Assembly: GCA_035610835.1 (NCBI GenBank)
Contig: CM069446.1
Coordinates: 74,881,062 to 74,945,061 of the forward strand
Length of the DNA: 64,000 nucleotides
Origin: Ophiura sarsii
Taxonomy: Eukaryota; Echinodermata; Ophiuroidea; Amphilepidida; Ophiuridae
Reading direction: 5' to 3'
A model generated the notes under the pieces. It saw nothing but the letters and a program-made list of their open reading frames with translations, was not told where the DNA came from and ran no database searches. Each line of letters starts with the position of its first letter. Within the stretch, counting starts at the first letter, position 1. The position numbers and the translations under genes are program-made. Positions 10,360-21,623 of the stretch are shown here, piece by piece.

Positions 10360-12285
10360 ATGAGAACTACAACGTTTACATCACATAAATGTGGAACGGC
10401 ATTATTTGCCGCTATTTTTTGGATCGGCTGTATACAGTGGACATCTGGAGAGACAATTGTTATATCCTACAGCACAGGTAACAGTCAACCTGAAGAGAAC
10501 GATACAGAATACCAGCTTGAGTGCATCATTACAAATTTAGATAGCCCAGCAATCGCATGGTCTAAAGATGATAACCTTCTGTTCTGGAGCACAGGGACTG
10601 CAATTACTGATCTGGATATGATCGGGGATTACACGATACAAGAAAGATATTCAAATCCTATCACCAAATTCATCCTGACTTTTACCGAGGTGAAAAAATA
10701 TCACTCCGGGAATTACAACTGTTTTACTGCCACCGGTGATACACAGAACTTCAATGTCGTTCAATACTCTGCGGTACATATAACAGTAATTCCCGGACCT
10801 TTAACTCCTAGTGTAACCGATGCACCCAGACACACTCTTCCAGAAGGTCTATACTTTCCCAGCCGTGAATGGCCAAAGTGTTACCCACAAAATGATATCA
10901 AAGCACTTATCAATTCACAAATAAATTTAACATGTGTCTCAACACCAGGTAACCCAATGGTTGAGGTCAACATATATGATCCCTCAAATGGACAGATTAT
11001 TCCAAACTCGGACTCTATTATCAACAAAACAACCAACCGTATAGAACGAATCTACACATACCAAGTAATACCAACCGACAATATAGATCCGTTTTTTTGT
11101 CAGATATTCGATGGAAATGGAATGAATCGTCAGTGTACAATGGGCAAAATAGAAATTGGACTTTTTCAATACGATCGTCTTGAAATTATGCAAGGAACTG
11201 CTTTTGTTCTCTTTCAATGTCTTGCAGGATCAAGCAACGGTATTCATTGGTCAACAGAACCACCAATTGAACCTTCCCGGTTAGAAAATATAGGCGACGT
11301 GCTGTACATACACAATGTTGAAATGACTGATAATGGGACAAAAGTAATTTGTCGTGCACGTGTTAACGAATACAACCTTCGAGATCATGTGCTACTCATC
11401 ATTGTTTCAAGCATAGACTCGGCAACGGAATCGTCGCCATTTTTAACATCAATATCGTCCCTAGTAATATCGGATAAAGCTGCGTCAACGACATCGCCAT
11501 TCGATTCTACCTCAATTACATTTACAACTCAAAATACAACCTCAGAAGGTTTACCGATCACCATATTAGCAGCCATTGGAGGAGGTGGTGGACTGTTACT
11601 GATATCTATCATTTCTTGCATAATCGCAATATGCTGCTGTCGCTGTAGAAACCGTGAAAGTGATATCAAGTTCGAAGATGGTGGCACAACGCGAATCAGT
11701 ACAGGGTACATGTGGGATAAAGAGCTCTCCCACATGGTCCAAGAGAGTCCTCGACCCTCACCAAAGCTTACCAATAACAATCATGCACACTTGAGACAAG
11801 CCCTAAAGGATCCAGATGAAAGTGACCCAAGCATGTCTCCTTCTCTCGCGTATGCCTTAGCAAATCCTTCAGACGATGATCTTGATAGTGATGATGGCGA
11901 TCTTAAGAAACCTGTGTCGGCTGCTTATGAGACGGTAGATTTGAATCCTGCTGGCAGAGTCCTAGAACACGGAGCCAGTGTGCATTCCAACTTATACGCG
12001 TCTACTGCAATTGTTACCCCGAATCCTCCTATGTCATCAAATCCATCTGCTGATTTCCCGCCACAATATGCCGTTCCTGACAAAAATAAGTACCCATCGA
12101 GTAAAGCAGACGACGACGCCATCCCTACAGAAAGCCCGTATGCAATCGTTCATCCTGATCCCGAGAACCCTATGGTACGCGCATCACTAAGACAAAGAGC
12201 CACTGAAGGGCACGTCAACGCTGCGTATGACCCGACCGAAGAAGGATTCGTGGAAAATAACATATATGAACCCGCTGGTAGATGA
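10360..12285 (+). CDS. Single-exon Ig-superfamily type I membrane receptor, copy 2 (641 aa)
   Basis: The start is the ATG at 10360, in the AGATTAACAATG-like context shared by all three copies. The frame is open upstream to 10318 but without an ATG. Residues 1-30 form a signal peptide. Ig domain 1 is about 31-145 (C55, W67, C121 in HSGNYNC). Domain 2 is about 165-268 (C192 and C247 canonical, C174 and C259 as an extra pair). Domain 3 is about 270-348 (C287, W297, C331 in TDNGTKVIC). A Ser/Thr-rich stalk runs 350-396 and a membrane helix about 399-426, followed by a CCCRC stretch. The tail (430-641) has tyrosines at 450, 498, 523, 546, 570, 594, 623 and 636. SPYAIV (592-597) fits the ITIM consensus, and YAVP, YETV and YEPA are possible SH2 ligands. 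An acidic DDDLDSDDGD run lies at 505-514. Several NxT/S sites are present. Surface recognition and tyrosine-based signalling are inferred; the ligand is unknown. Confidence 0.9.
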   Translation: MRTTTFTSHKCGTALFAAIFWIGCIQWTSGETIVISYSTGNSQPEENDTEYQLECIITNLDSPAIAWSKDDNLLFWSTGTAITDLDMIGDYTIQERYSNPITKFILTFTEVKKYHSGNYNCFTATGDTQNFNVVQYSAVHITVIPGPLTPSVTDAPRHTLPEGLYFPSREWPKCYPQNDIKALINSQINLTCVSTPGNPMVEVNIYDPSNGQIIPNSDSIINKTTNRIERIYTYQVIPTDNIDPFFCQIFDGNGMNRQCTMGKIEIGLFQYDRLEIMQGTAFVLFQCLAGSSNGIHWSTEPPIEPSRLENIGDVLYIHNVEMTDNGTKVICRARVNEYNLRDHVLLIIVSSIDSATESSPFLTSISSLVISDKAASTTSPFDSTSITFTTQNTTSEGLPITILAAIGGGGGLLLISIISCIIAICCCRCRNRESDIKFEDGGTTRISTGYMWDKELSHMVQESPRPSPKLTNNNHAHLRQALKDPDESDPSMSPSLAYALANPSDDDLDSDDGDLKKPVSAAYETVDLNPAGRVLEHGASVHSNLYASTAIVTPNPPMSSNPSADFPPQYAVPDKNKYPSSKADDDAIPTESPYAIVHPDPENPMVRASLRQRATEGHVNAAYDPTEEGFVENNIYEPAGR

Positions 12286-14379
12286 TATGTGCTATATGTG
12301 ATCTCTGACATCTAAAACATGAACATTAGCACATTGAAACAATATGTATTTTTAAAAGGGCTCTTCGTATCGTGGTATCCCTTCTTACTTCAATAGTCGT
12401 CTTTTTCGGTTATTAACAAGACACATTTCAATGTATTTTACAAGAGAAGACGTATTCTTTGGGTCAATCTCTAAATGTTTTGGTAACCTTACTATATTCA
12501 CCAGAACCTGTAATTGATATTCACAATTTATGGGGCGTGGCATAACCGACTAATTTGTTGCTAATGTACACAGATTGTGTCATTTCATTTGGGGGAAGGG
12601 TCGGGGAGGGGGAACAAGCCTTCCAGTGCCCCCTGCCCACTCTTGTTACGCCCCTGTCTTATTGGCAAGCTTGTATTACGGACTGATCAGAAGGTCAGAA
12701 GAAAAACGTGACGAACTACAATTTAAACGTTTTTTAGTTGAAATCATCAACATTGAATATACAACAAGTTTGAGATTCAACAAATTGAGTATTATTTATT
12801 TAGAGACTACTTTTGAAGATAAGATGAACCTATTACGTGTTTTCTATATTCTTTGTTATCGTGCAATGTTGTATAATTGATATCAATTAATGGGAGTTAA
12901 TGTTGTTGACTCCTTTTTACATGTTTTATGTTGAACCATGTTGAACATTACGTACTCAGCCAATTATCTTAAACATTTGCCATTATTATTCAGAAACTGA
13001 CAATTGTCGTTCATGTTTTCATATTATACACAGGTTATAGTGAATTGCCTAGTTGTACATACTACACGTAGTAATCATATTATATGTAGGGTAAAATTCA
13101 TACGCCAAACAAATGTTTACCCATTAGCGAAAATGAACTTCTTTGACGTGTTATAAAGTAGGCCTACATGTATATTCATTTTGTTGATATTAAACATATA
13201 TTATTCAGTATTCTTTACAAATCTATTGATCGTATATAATTAATCATAAACTACATTATTAATTATGTGTTCCATACCTACACACCCATATTCTATTAAA
13301 TGGTCTAGTATTATTATATATAGTCATAATCGTTTGGAGCAAAATCAAATCGACAAACCATTACAATCCAGACTATGACTTGAATACATTCAGCCTAGAT
13401 AGTGAATGCAATCGTGGAAAATTTGCTGTGAAATTGTAAAATATTTCTGATTTAATTATTATCAAAAATAAAGGAATAGCAAAATACACGTTCAATCATT
13501 TCATTAATTCAGTATTTTATCCGCAAATGTATTCAATTTCATAATGAATAATAGTCTTCAAGTGTACAGGGTGCATCGATGGGGCTGCATAATCATTATC
13601 GAAACCAAACTATTTTCTCCGCTATTTTCCTGGTTTGGGGGATTTTCATATGAATCGCATTACCTCGGTATAGATCATTCTGTTACACCCTGTATTATAC
13701 CCAGGTTCTAATATATGATGTGTGGCAACATTTATACGCCAAACAAATGTTTACCAATTAGCGAAAAATGGATGGACAACGCTGAATTAAGCATTTCATA
13801 TTGTTTTAATGACAAATTTGAAAATTAACAATTTTTTTTAAAAATGGGTAAAATCGTGAAAAAAATGCTTTTTTGGTAAAAAAAAGGATTTTATAATAGG
13901 AAACCATTCATTTTTGGTGATTAGTAACATTAAGAGATAAAAGACTAAATACTTTCAGAAATATAATAAACGACCAAATCGGAAAATCTTAAATTTCTAT
14001 TAAAAATAACCAAAAACAAGCTTTTTGGTTGCCATGGTAATCAAAGGTACCTTGAATTAGTTGAGGTTGACTAAAATTGATTTTAAAAATGTACATGATT
14101 TCTTAAAATGCTATTAATTTATTTAATGTTTGCCATGGCCCAAAAACGCATAGATGCGCCCCCTATATCACAAATTGCATCCCCATAGTCAGATTTCTGA
14201 GGGTTGTAGCTTTAATTTGATATATAATTCATGTCGTTTATTTTTGTGGTCAGGTTACCTCTAAAATAAGGCCTTCTGAGACTGATTTTTCCCTCTACTA
14301 AATGGCCCATGAGTATTATGACGTGTGCCATTTTTATTTTCACAGACTCATAGGAACAAACTTGTGTGTGTATTTGCGA
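12286..14379 (+). repeat. 3' flank of receptor copy 2 (duplicated block)
   Basis: No gene. The sequence is collinear with the 3' flanks at 204-3089 and 16992-17860 plus 20385-20914. Landmarks are GGCTCTTCGTATCG, TGTTGAACATTACGTACTCA, GAACTTCTTTGACGTG, then GACTTGAATACATTCAGCC and AACCAAACTATTTTC near 13600. From about 14050 it grades into sequence also found at 3045-3120 (ATTTTAAAAATGTACATGA), which precedes the next gene's 5' flank. No AATAAA lies close to the stop codon. Confidence 0.65.
12532..12657. mobile_element. Fossil hAT-like MITE within the duplicated flank
   Basis: The left end GGGGCGTGGCATAAC and the right end GTTACGCCCCTG are inverted relatives of common hAT-type ends. A diverged copy sits at the same place after the next gene (17384-17475: GGGCGTGGGCACAAC to TTACGCCCCTG), so insertion predates the gene-block duplication. 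Confidence 0.5.
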
Positions 14380-15068
14380 TTTCCACTGTGCAACATTCGC
14401 ATTTAGTCTAGAACATACTAACATTATCGATGTAATTATCGTATAATATAGGCATCTGACAACAAATTATAGAAAATAACTCAATTGCGTCAAGAGATCT
14501 GGCTTTTCATGTTTCAGGTGCAGTGTTCAATACTTTAGGAGACCTTCAGGACCATATCATTAAATGATAAAATATATAATGTCCCTACTTATTCGAAAAC
14601 CGTTTTGTATACTTTACTTCTACATGTTTGCACCGGGAAAACCCCGTTCCACGTTAAAATGACCGTGTTCGTTGAACATGACCTTTCTTTTGTTTGCGAG
14701 TAATTGAACCGAGAAAAACAATTTTTCATTGCAGTAGGTACGTTTAGCCAAAAATTTCGGTTAAAAATGGTTTTGATTTTTGCATATGTAGCCATAACGT
14801 CCGCCTTGAATGGAAACAGGCACACTGATCCCGTTCTCTGTTTCTACTACAGAGAGTAGTGGCACCATAGTTTTTGTTACCACCTTTAAGTATCTCAAAA
14901 ATGCTGCAGTATGGTGTACTATTAGAAATAACATAGGAAGACTACTGTAGTTTGACTGTGTGACCAAGATGTGTTAGATTACGAATCACGACTATGACTT
15001 CGGAAATATAGCTGATATTACGTGAACTGAAAAGTTGTGTTGGGACTTCCACGAATAACAGATTAACA
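14380..15068 (+). promoter_or_regulatory. Conserved 5' flank of receptor copy 3
   Basis: It is collinear with the 5' flanks of the other two copies, ending GGGACTTCCACGAATAAC then AGATTAACAATG. Particularly conserved are CAATTGCGTCAAGAGATCTGG, GAACATGACCTTTCTTTTG and the stretch after TTTGACTGTGTGACCAAGATG. The core promoter could not be located by eye. Confidence 0.55.
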
Positions 15069-16991
15069 ATGATTACTACAACGTTTACATCACTTAAATG
15101 TGGAACTGCATTTATTACCGTAATTATTGTATTCGTGTGTGTACAATGGATATCTGGAGAGACCATCAATATATCATACGGAACAGGTAACGGTAAACCT
15201 GAAGAGGGAGACTTAAACTACCAGCTTGACTGCATCATATATAATTTAGAGAGCCCTGCAATCGCATGGTCTAAAGATGACAACCTTCTGTTCTGGAGCA
15301 CAGGGACGGTAATCACTGATTTGGATTTGATTGGGGACTATGATATACAAGAGATTGGTGTAAATCCGATCCATTTTATCATCACTATTACCACGGTCCA
15401 GACTTATCACTCTGGGAATTACAAGTGTTTTACTGCAACCGGTGAACCAACGACTTTCGCTGTAGTTAAAATGGCTGTTGTTCATTTTACAGTAATTCCC
15501 GGCCCTTCTATTCCTACTACTGTTATCGATGGAATTAGGCCCACTCTTCCAGAAGGGCTATACTTTCCCAACAGTGAATGGCCAAAGTGTTACCCACAAA
15601 ATGACATCAAAGCACTTATTTATTCACAAATATATATAACATGTGTTTCAACACCAGGTAACCCAATGGTTGATGTCAACATATATGATCCCTCAAATGG
15701 ACAGAAGATCCCGGACTCTACTATCTACAAAACAACAAATCGTATACAACGAATCTACACATACCAAGTAATACCAACCGACAATATGGATCAGTTTTAC
15801 TGTCAGATAATCGATGGAAATGGCATGAATCGTCAGTGTACGATGGGTAATATAGAAATCGGACTGTTTCAATATGATCGTCTTGAAGTAATAGAAGGTA
15901 GTTTTGGTTTCTTCCAATGTCTCGCAGGATCAGATAATCGTAACGGTATTCATTGGTCAACAGAACCACCAATTGAACCTTCCCGGCTAGAGATGATCGG
16001 TGATTTGCTGAGGGTTGAAAATGTCAAGGTGACTGATAATGGAACAAAGGTCATTTGTCTTGTTGACGGATACAATCTTCAAGATCAAGTGCTACTCATC
16101 ATTAATCCAGATAACACTTCAAACATAGACTCGACACCGGGACCATGGCCATCGCCATTTTTATCATCAATATCGTCCCTTGTGTCGAATAAAGTTGCGC
16201 CAACGACATCGCCATTCGATTCTACCTCAGTTACATCTACAACTCAAAATACAACAAGTTTACCGATCTTCGTAATAGCAGCCATTGGAGCAGGTGGTGG
16301 ACTGTTACTGATAGCTCTCATTTCTTGCATAATCGCAATATGCTGCTGCCGCTGTAAAAACCGTGAAAGCGATATCAAATTCGAAGATGGAAGCACAACG
16401 CGAATCAGCACCGGGTACATGTGGGATAAAGAGCTCTCCCACATGGTCCAAGAGAGTCCTCGACCTTCACCAAAGCTTACCAATAACAATCATGCACACG
16501 TGCGACAAGCACTGAAGGATCCAGATGAAAGTGCCCCTGGTATGTCTTCTTCTCTCGCGTATGCCTTAGCAAATCATTCAGACGATGATCTTGATAGTGA
16601 TGATGGCGATCTTAAGAAACCTGTGTCGGCTGCTTATGAGACGGTAGATCTGAATCCTGCTGGTAGAGTCCTGGAACACGGAGCCAGCATGCACTCCAAC
16701 TTATACGCATCAACTGCAATTGTTGCCCCGACTCCCCCTATGTCATCAAATCCTTCTGCTGATTTCCCGCCAAAATATGCCGTTCCAGACAAAAATAAGT
16801 ACCCATCGAGTAGAGCAGACGACGACGCCACCCCTACAGAAAGCCCGTATGCAATTGTTCATCCTGATCCTGAGAACCCTATGGTACGCGCATCACTAAG
16901 ACAAAGAGCTGCTGAAGGACACGTCAACGCTGCATATGACACGAGTGAAGGATTCGTGGAAAATGTCATATATGAACCCGCTGGTAGATGA
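15069..16991 (+). CDS. Single-exon Ig-superfamily type I membrane receptor, copy 3 (640 aa)
   Basis: This is the closest paralogue of the gene at 10360, with the same layout. Signal peptide 1-30. Ig domain 1 about 31-143 (C55, W67, C120 in HSGNYKC). Domain 2 about 165-266 (C192 and C245, extra pair C174 and C257). Domain 3 about 268-346 (C284, W296, C330). Stalk 347-397, membrane helix about 398-426, cytoplasmic tail 428-640. Tail tyrosines lie at 450, 498, 523, 546, 570, 578, 594, 623 and 635, and SPYAIV (592-597) fits the ITIM pattern. By eye the tail differs from copy 2 at about 18 of some 213 positions, while residues 91-160 of domain 1 and the linker differ at roughly 30 of 73. That contrast suggests a conserved signalling tail with a diverging outer domain. 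The whole coding sequence is one exon, unusual for Ig genes. Ligand and function unknown. Confidence 0.9.
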   Translation: MITTTFTSLKCGTAFITVIIVFVCVQWISGETINISYGTGNGKPEEGDLNYQLDCIIYNLESPAIAWSKDDNLLFWSTGTVITDLDLIGDYDIQEIGVNPIHFIITITTVQTYHSGNYKCFTATGEPTTFAVVKMAVVHFTVIPGPSIPTTVIDGIRPTLPEGLYFPNSEWPKCYPQNDIKALIYSQIYITCVSTPGNPMVDVNIYDPSNGQKIPDSTIYKTTNRIQRIYTYQVIPTDNMDQFYCQIIDGNGMNRQCTMGNIEIGLFQYDRLEVIEGSFGFFQCLAGSDNRNGIHWSTEPPIEPSRLEMIGDLLRVENVKVTDNGTKVICLVDGYNLQDQVLLIINPDNTSNIDSTPGPWPSPFLSSISSLVSNKVAPTTSPFDSTSVTSTTQNTTSLPIFVIAAIGAGGGLLLIALISCIIAICCCRCKNRESDIKFEDGSTTRISTGYMWDKELSHMVQESPRPSPKLTNNNHAHVRQALKDPDESAPGMSSSLAYALANHSDDDLDSDDGDLKKPVSAAYETVDLNPAGRVLEHGASMHSNLYASTAIVAPTPPMSSNPSADFPPKYAVPDKNKYPSSRADDDATPTESPYAIVHPDPENPMVRASLRQRAAEGHVNAAYDTSEGFVENVIYEPAGR

Positions 16992-17861
16992 TATGTGCTA
17001 TCTTTCATCTCTGTTATATGACACTTGAACATTAACACATTGGCTCTTCGTATATCGTGGCATTCCTTCTTGCTTCAATAGTCATCTTTTCCGGCTATTA
17101 ACAAGGTCTCAGACAAGACGAAGAAGCATTGCAATGTATGTTACAAGAGAAGAAGCAGTCTGTAGGGGAAATCTCTACATGTTTAGGTAATCAAATCCGC
17201 AAGAAACAGATCATTGAACCTGTCACTATTTGCCAGTAGGTGTTATTGATATTCACAAGTTTGACTGTATACTTGTGATCCAGTGCATGACACTGGCAAA
17301 GTTGGAGAAAAAAAACCTTGAAATTATTTGATATCTGAAAAGCTTTTACTTGTCATGCTTGTACCGAACCCAATGTATTGGGCGTGGGCACAACCGACTA
17401 TTGTTTTGATAATTTACATAGAGTTTGGCATTTCATTGGTGAAAATCCCCACTGTCCCCTCCAGTTTACGCCCCTGTCTTAAAGTTGTCTAGAATGTTAA
17501 TGACTGATCTTATGTAACCTTATAAAGCAGGCACCATTAGAAAATGTTGAAAAAGGACGGCAAGCGTGATGAACTTAATTTCTAACGTTTTTAGTTGAAA
17601 TCATCAACATGGAAAAAATGAGATTCTATGTGTTTTTTATTTAGAGACTACTTTTGAAGATAATATGAAATTATACGTGTTTTTTCTTCGTTATTTGTTC
17701 GGGATTATGGGAGTTATTGTTGTTGACTCCTTTTTTATGTCGAACATGTTGAACATTACGTACTCAGCCAATTAGCTTAAACAGTTGCCGTTATTATTCA
17801 GAAACTGACAATTGTTGTTCATATTTTCATATTATACACAGGTTCTAATGAATTGCCTATT
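16992..17861 (+). repeat. 3' flank of receptor copy 3, first part
   Basis: It aligns with the flanks of block 0 and copy 2: GGCTCTTCGTAT, GCAAGAAACAGATCATTGAAC, the hAT-like fossil ending TTACGCCCCTG, TTGAACATTACGTACTCAGCC, and CAGGTTCTAATGAATTGCCTAT. The alignment stops at about 17862 and resumes near 20385, so a 2.5-kb segment was inserted. Confidence 0.65.
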
Positions 17862-18236
17862 AATATAGATGAGGTGACCGTTGTTTACATCAGTAGTGTT
17901 TACATATTGATTAGCGCCTGGTCTAAAGACATGCTAGGGGTACTAGTCCATGACTACTGCATACATCATACTATGAAAGCAAAACACACATCACTGAGCG
18001 CCAATTTTAAAAGCACATGCCCTTATGGTGCGCACGCAAACCGCCGGGCAACCAGATTTAGTACCTGGTCTCTCATTGTGCTTAGGGATGCATACCATGA
18101 CTTCTGCACCATTACACCGTAAGCATGGTAAGTAATGATCAATCAAGTGTGAATTAAAGCACCGTTCCCTGTAGGTGCGCACGCAAACCGCCGGGCACTA
18201 CGTCACCGGTCACACCATCTATAGGCTAGTAATCAT
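17862..18236. other. Intergenic insert with a 24-bp direct repeat
   Basis: The segment GGTGCGCACGCAAACCGCCG with four more shared bases occurs at 18027-18050 and 18174-18197. The short open frame here has no recognisable domain. The repeat may mark an older element end. Confidence 0.4.
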
Positions 18237-19985
18237 ATATGGTCATGTTTTTTATACTGGGTACCCAAAAAAGGTGGATCTGATACATTTGCACTACATA
18301 TTATTACTTTGCATGCATATATTTTGGCTATTCTTTATCACACATACTTAAATTTGGTCTTATTTTGATGAGAAAGTATTTGGCCTTTATTTTAAAAAGA
18401 AAAATATAAACTACCATGGTTCTGTTAATTACAATAGTTCGTTAAACCTAATTAGTCAGGGGTGGAGGAGTATGTGGAGGAGGAGTATGTGGAGGAGGAG
18501 GAGTGCATAGTTGAACAAGTATGGTGCAATATACATTGGGCAAACATAAAATGCACTGGTTTCACTCTTGGTACAATTCTATATTGAAAACATAACATTA
18601 TTGAAGTATATTTGAATTAAAAATATAATTAGTTAATTAAGGAATCATTAATTAGCATTAAATAAGAAGCTCAAAAAAATGTTAAGAAACGTAAGTTGGT
18701 CGCAGTTTGCAAATGTATGCAGACATTTGCCTGCACCAAACTGTCCATTTTAAAAATATAGAAAGGTTGAGGTACCCTTTTGAATAAATAAATTTAACTA
18801 TTTAATTAAAAATTAAAAGAAGATATGTAATTAACCTCATGTATTCTGTATTGTCTGGATGTTAATTAGCACATTTTGTTAAATGTGTTTAAGTGTGGTG
18901 TTATAACTTGTTTTAACTGTGTTACCAAATAAGTAAAAAACTGCTGGTTTTCATCAAGCTTGTAAACTCAGGAGAATTATTAAATTCTTAGGAATGCAAC
19001 TGACCTGACCTAGTATAGGATGACCAGCATAAGCAGTTTGCCAATCAACATTGGATCACCCTATATGTTGAATACAACTTAAAACGAAAACAATTATATT
19101 TCAAACTTAAATCAGACTCTTGAAATTTGAATACTGGGTTCAAACATTATGGAAACTAACCTAATTTGTTCATTTGAATGTGCTTTGCACATCATGAAGG
19201 TACAAGAAGAATGAACGCAATTAATTGTATGCCACTAAACATGTGCCATTGGGAAAATTTGAGTCACCCTGTAGTTAAAGGGCCCCTTTTTATTGAACAT
19301 TATTTGAAACTCATACCACTTTAAGCATTTGCCACATCAAATTGGAATGTAAAATCATGTTTCAGATGCAAATATAAATTCATTCAATTTAATGAGTTGT
19401 GGATAAGCATGTATACCTATAAATTAATGTTTTAAACACCCTATATGTTAGAAAAGGGTGACTTTTAAAATCAATCAATGTTCATGTACACGTAATTGAT
19501 GCATTTTTATTTGAAATCTACTTGAATTTTGTTAAAATACTAGTCTTTGTATGTATGTAGTAATAGAAGCATTTTTCTGGAACTAAATAAACAAATTTGT
19601 AGACACCCTGTATGTAGAATTTCAGATTCGTAATGAAATTAAATTTGCATATGTCTGGATGGGTATTTTATTAAACTACTTTAAATCTGTACTGAACTTT
19701 TCTCTTATCACTTCATATACATAGTGGAAGTAATTATTGTAACCCTTCTTTTTTAAGAAGATTTTGCTTGTTACACCCTGTACAATTTCGGACCACCCTG
19801 TATAATCAACTTGATTGTATGCTATTTGCATCCGTTACAGTATATGCTTTCAGAATATGTATACTTTTACCAACTTTAAATGTAAACTTTTTCAGATATA
19901 ATGCATAAACTGAAAAAGGAACCTAATTTATGGAAAAAGGGACATGTAACACAAATTGTACCCAGTATAAAAAACATGACCATAT
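18237..19985. mobile_element. Inverted-repeat element of about 1.75 kb, non-coding
   Basis: A 28-bp exact inverted repeat bounds the element: it begins ATATGGTCATG and ends TACTGGGTAC on the left, with the complement at about 19958-19985. The interior is AT-rich with no useful open frame. Six CACCCTGTA or CACCCTATA motifs occur in one orientation (19057, 19265, 19437, 19604, 19774, 19794). A target duplication is not clear. It splits the 3' flank of receptor copy 3. Confidence 0.65.
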
Positions 19986-20384
19986 GTATGTGTGATAATT
20001 CGCCATATAGGTTTCCAATGTTGGGTCCGGTGGAGTGATGGAAACTCCACCGATAGATTTAAAGGGAAACTAGTACAAACAAACGATCTTGAATCAAAAC
20101 TGAAACTTGTATCATTCGGTGACTCGAGCGTAGAATTCGTCAGTTTCATCTGACAGTTGTCAACAAAAACATGGATTCTATAAATTGAACCATCCTAAAT
20201 TACTCAATAAGTACAGGAAAATAATTGTATCATCAATGTTATGCCTTAAATTGTGGGTAATTAAGTTGGCTCTGGGAAAATTACAGTAATAACTGGATTT
20301 TTATCAGGATTATAAGAAAAGTCCAATTAAGTTCAGGATAATTATCGAATTTAGGATTATTAAATGTATCACATGTGCAAAGTT
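19986..20384. other. Intergenic, no gene seen
   Basis: AT-rich sequence with a short hairpin around GGTGGAGTGATGGAAACTCC. No coding or RNA feature is supported. Confidence 0.4.
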
Positions 20385-20914
20385 TACATGCAAAACAAAT
20401 GTTTACCCAATAGCGATCGAAAAATGAACTTCTTTGACGTGGTATGAAAACAAGTAGGCCTATATTTATTTTGTAAATATTGAACAGTATATTACTCAGT
20501 ATTCATTTCAAAGGTATCGGTAGTAATTAATCATACACTAATAGATAATACGTGTTTCATTATATACCCAGATTCTATTAGATGGTCTAGTCATAATCGT
20601 GTTGGGCAAAATCCAATCGCAAACCATTACATACTATGACTTGAATACATTAAGCCTAGATAGTGTATGCAATCGTGGAAAATTAAGTGTGAAATGTAAT
20701 ATTCCTGATTTAATTAATATCAACAATAAAGGAATAGCAAAATACACGTTCAATCATTTCAATAATTCAGTATTTCATCCGCAAATGTTTTGAATAATAC
20801 TCTGTAGGTGTACAGTAGCCTATGCATGATGTGCATCGATAGGACTGCACAATTATTATCGAAACCAAACTATTTTCCCAGCTATTTTCCTGGTTTGGGG
20901 GATTTTCATATGAA
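20385..20914 (+). repeat. 3' flank of receptor copy 3, resumed
   Basis: Similarity to the copy-2 flank (13075-13660) resumes: ACAAATGTTTACCCA, GAACTTCTTTGACGTGGT, GACTTGAATACATTAAGCC, AGGAATAGCAAAATACACG and CCTGGTTTGGGGGATTTTC. The similarity ends near TTTTCATATGAA. The short open frames here belong to this duplicated non-coding sequence. Confidence 0.65.
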
Positions 20915-21365
20915 ATAAGCGCTTCAGATTCTATTTGGTTGATTTTGGTTAAATGAATAGAAATATAAACCTTTGGAAATAACACAATTACATTTTGGTA
21001 ATGACGTATTCGCCTGACAAAAATGATACCGATTTCCCACGCGGACCACCATTTGACTTGAATCGTTCAAATGAAATCCAGGCAAACAATGTGTTGTGCA
21101 AAAGAAAAGGAAATATTTAAAATGTATAACTTCCCTAAAATATCGAAACTTTGGCTATTCAAAACAATTTACGTGCCCGCTATTATTCGTTTTGATAAAG
21201 TATACGTGTACAATTTGAATTTTGCATACACAATTATCATGATCACCCCATTTCGAGTGTGTGTGTAAAAATGTTGTATCTGACTATAGCTGTCAGGTGA
21301 CATTATGATGAATTCTTGATAAACTAATAATTATTTAGGGCAGCTTATGCAGATGGGGTTAACTA

Positions 21366-21623
21366 CAATGGAGGACCCTAGTGCTAAAAGAGGATTAAGT
21401 CACATTGAGAAGAATGGCAAAAACTGGGTTTCATTGTGTCCTTGTGTGGACTTGACCCACTCGGGTTTTACCTCCCATGGATTCTTACACAGCTTTAACG
21501 CATGGCTTAACTTTAACATTTGAACAGAGGGTGCAGAGATCCTCCTTGTAGCAGAAAACTGATACTAACTACAATTTCACAAGATTGTGACTTAACCCTC
21601 TTTTAGATCTAGGGTCCTCAATG
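21366..21623. mobile_element. 258-bp MITE with TA target duplication
   Basis: The ends are inverted: CAATGGAGGACCCTAG on the left and the complement of CATTGAGGACCCTAG on the right. Similarity continues through CTAAAAGAGG(A/G)TTAAGTCACA, about 40 bp in all. TA flanks both sides. TA duplications point to the Tc1/mariner superfamily. Non-coding. Confidence 0.75.

Noticed and set aside
11529..12122. Antisense open frames inside the receptor genes (also at 16244-16831)
   Set aside because: They mirror the strongly supported sense coding sequence and are conserved only because the sense tail is.
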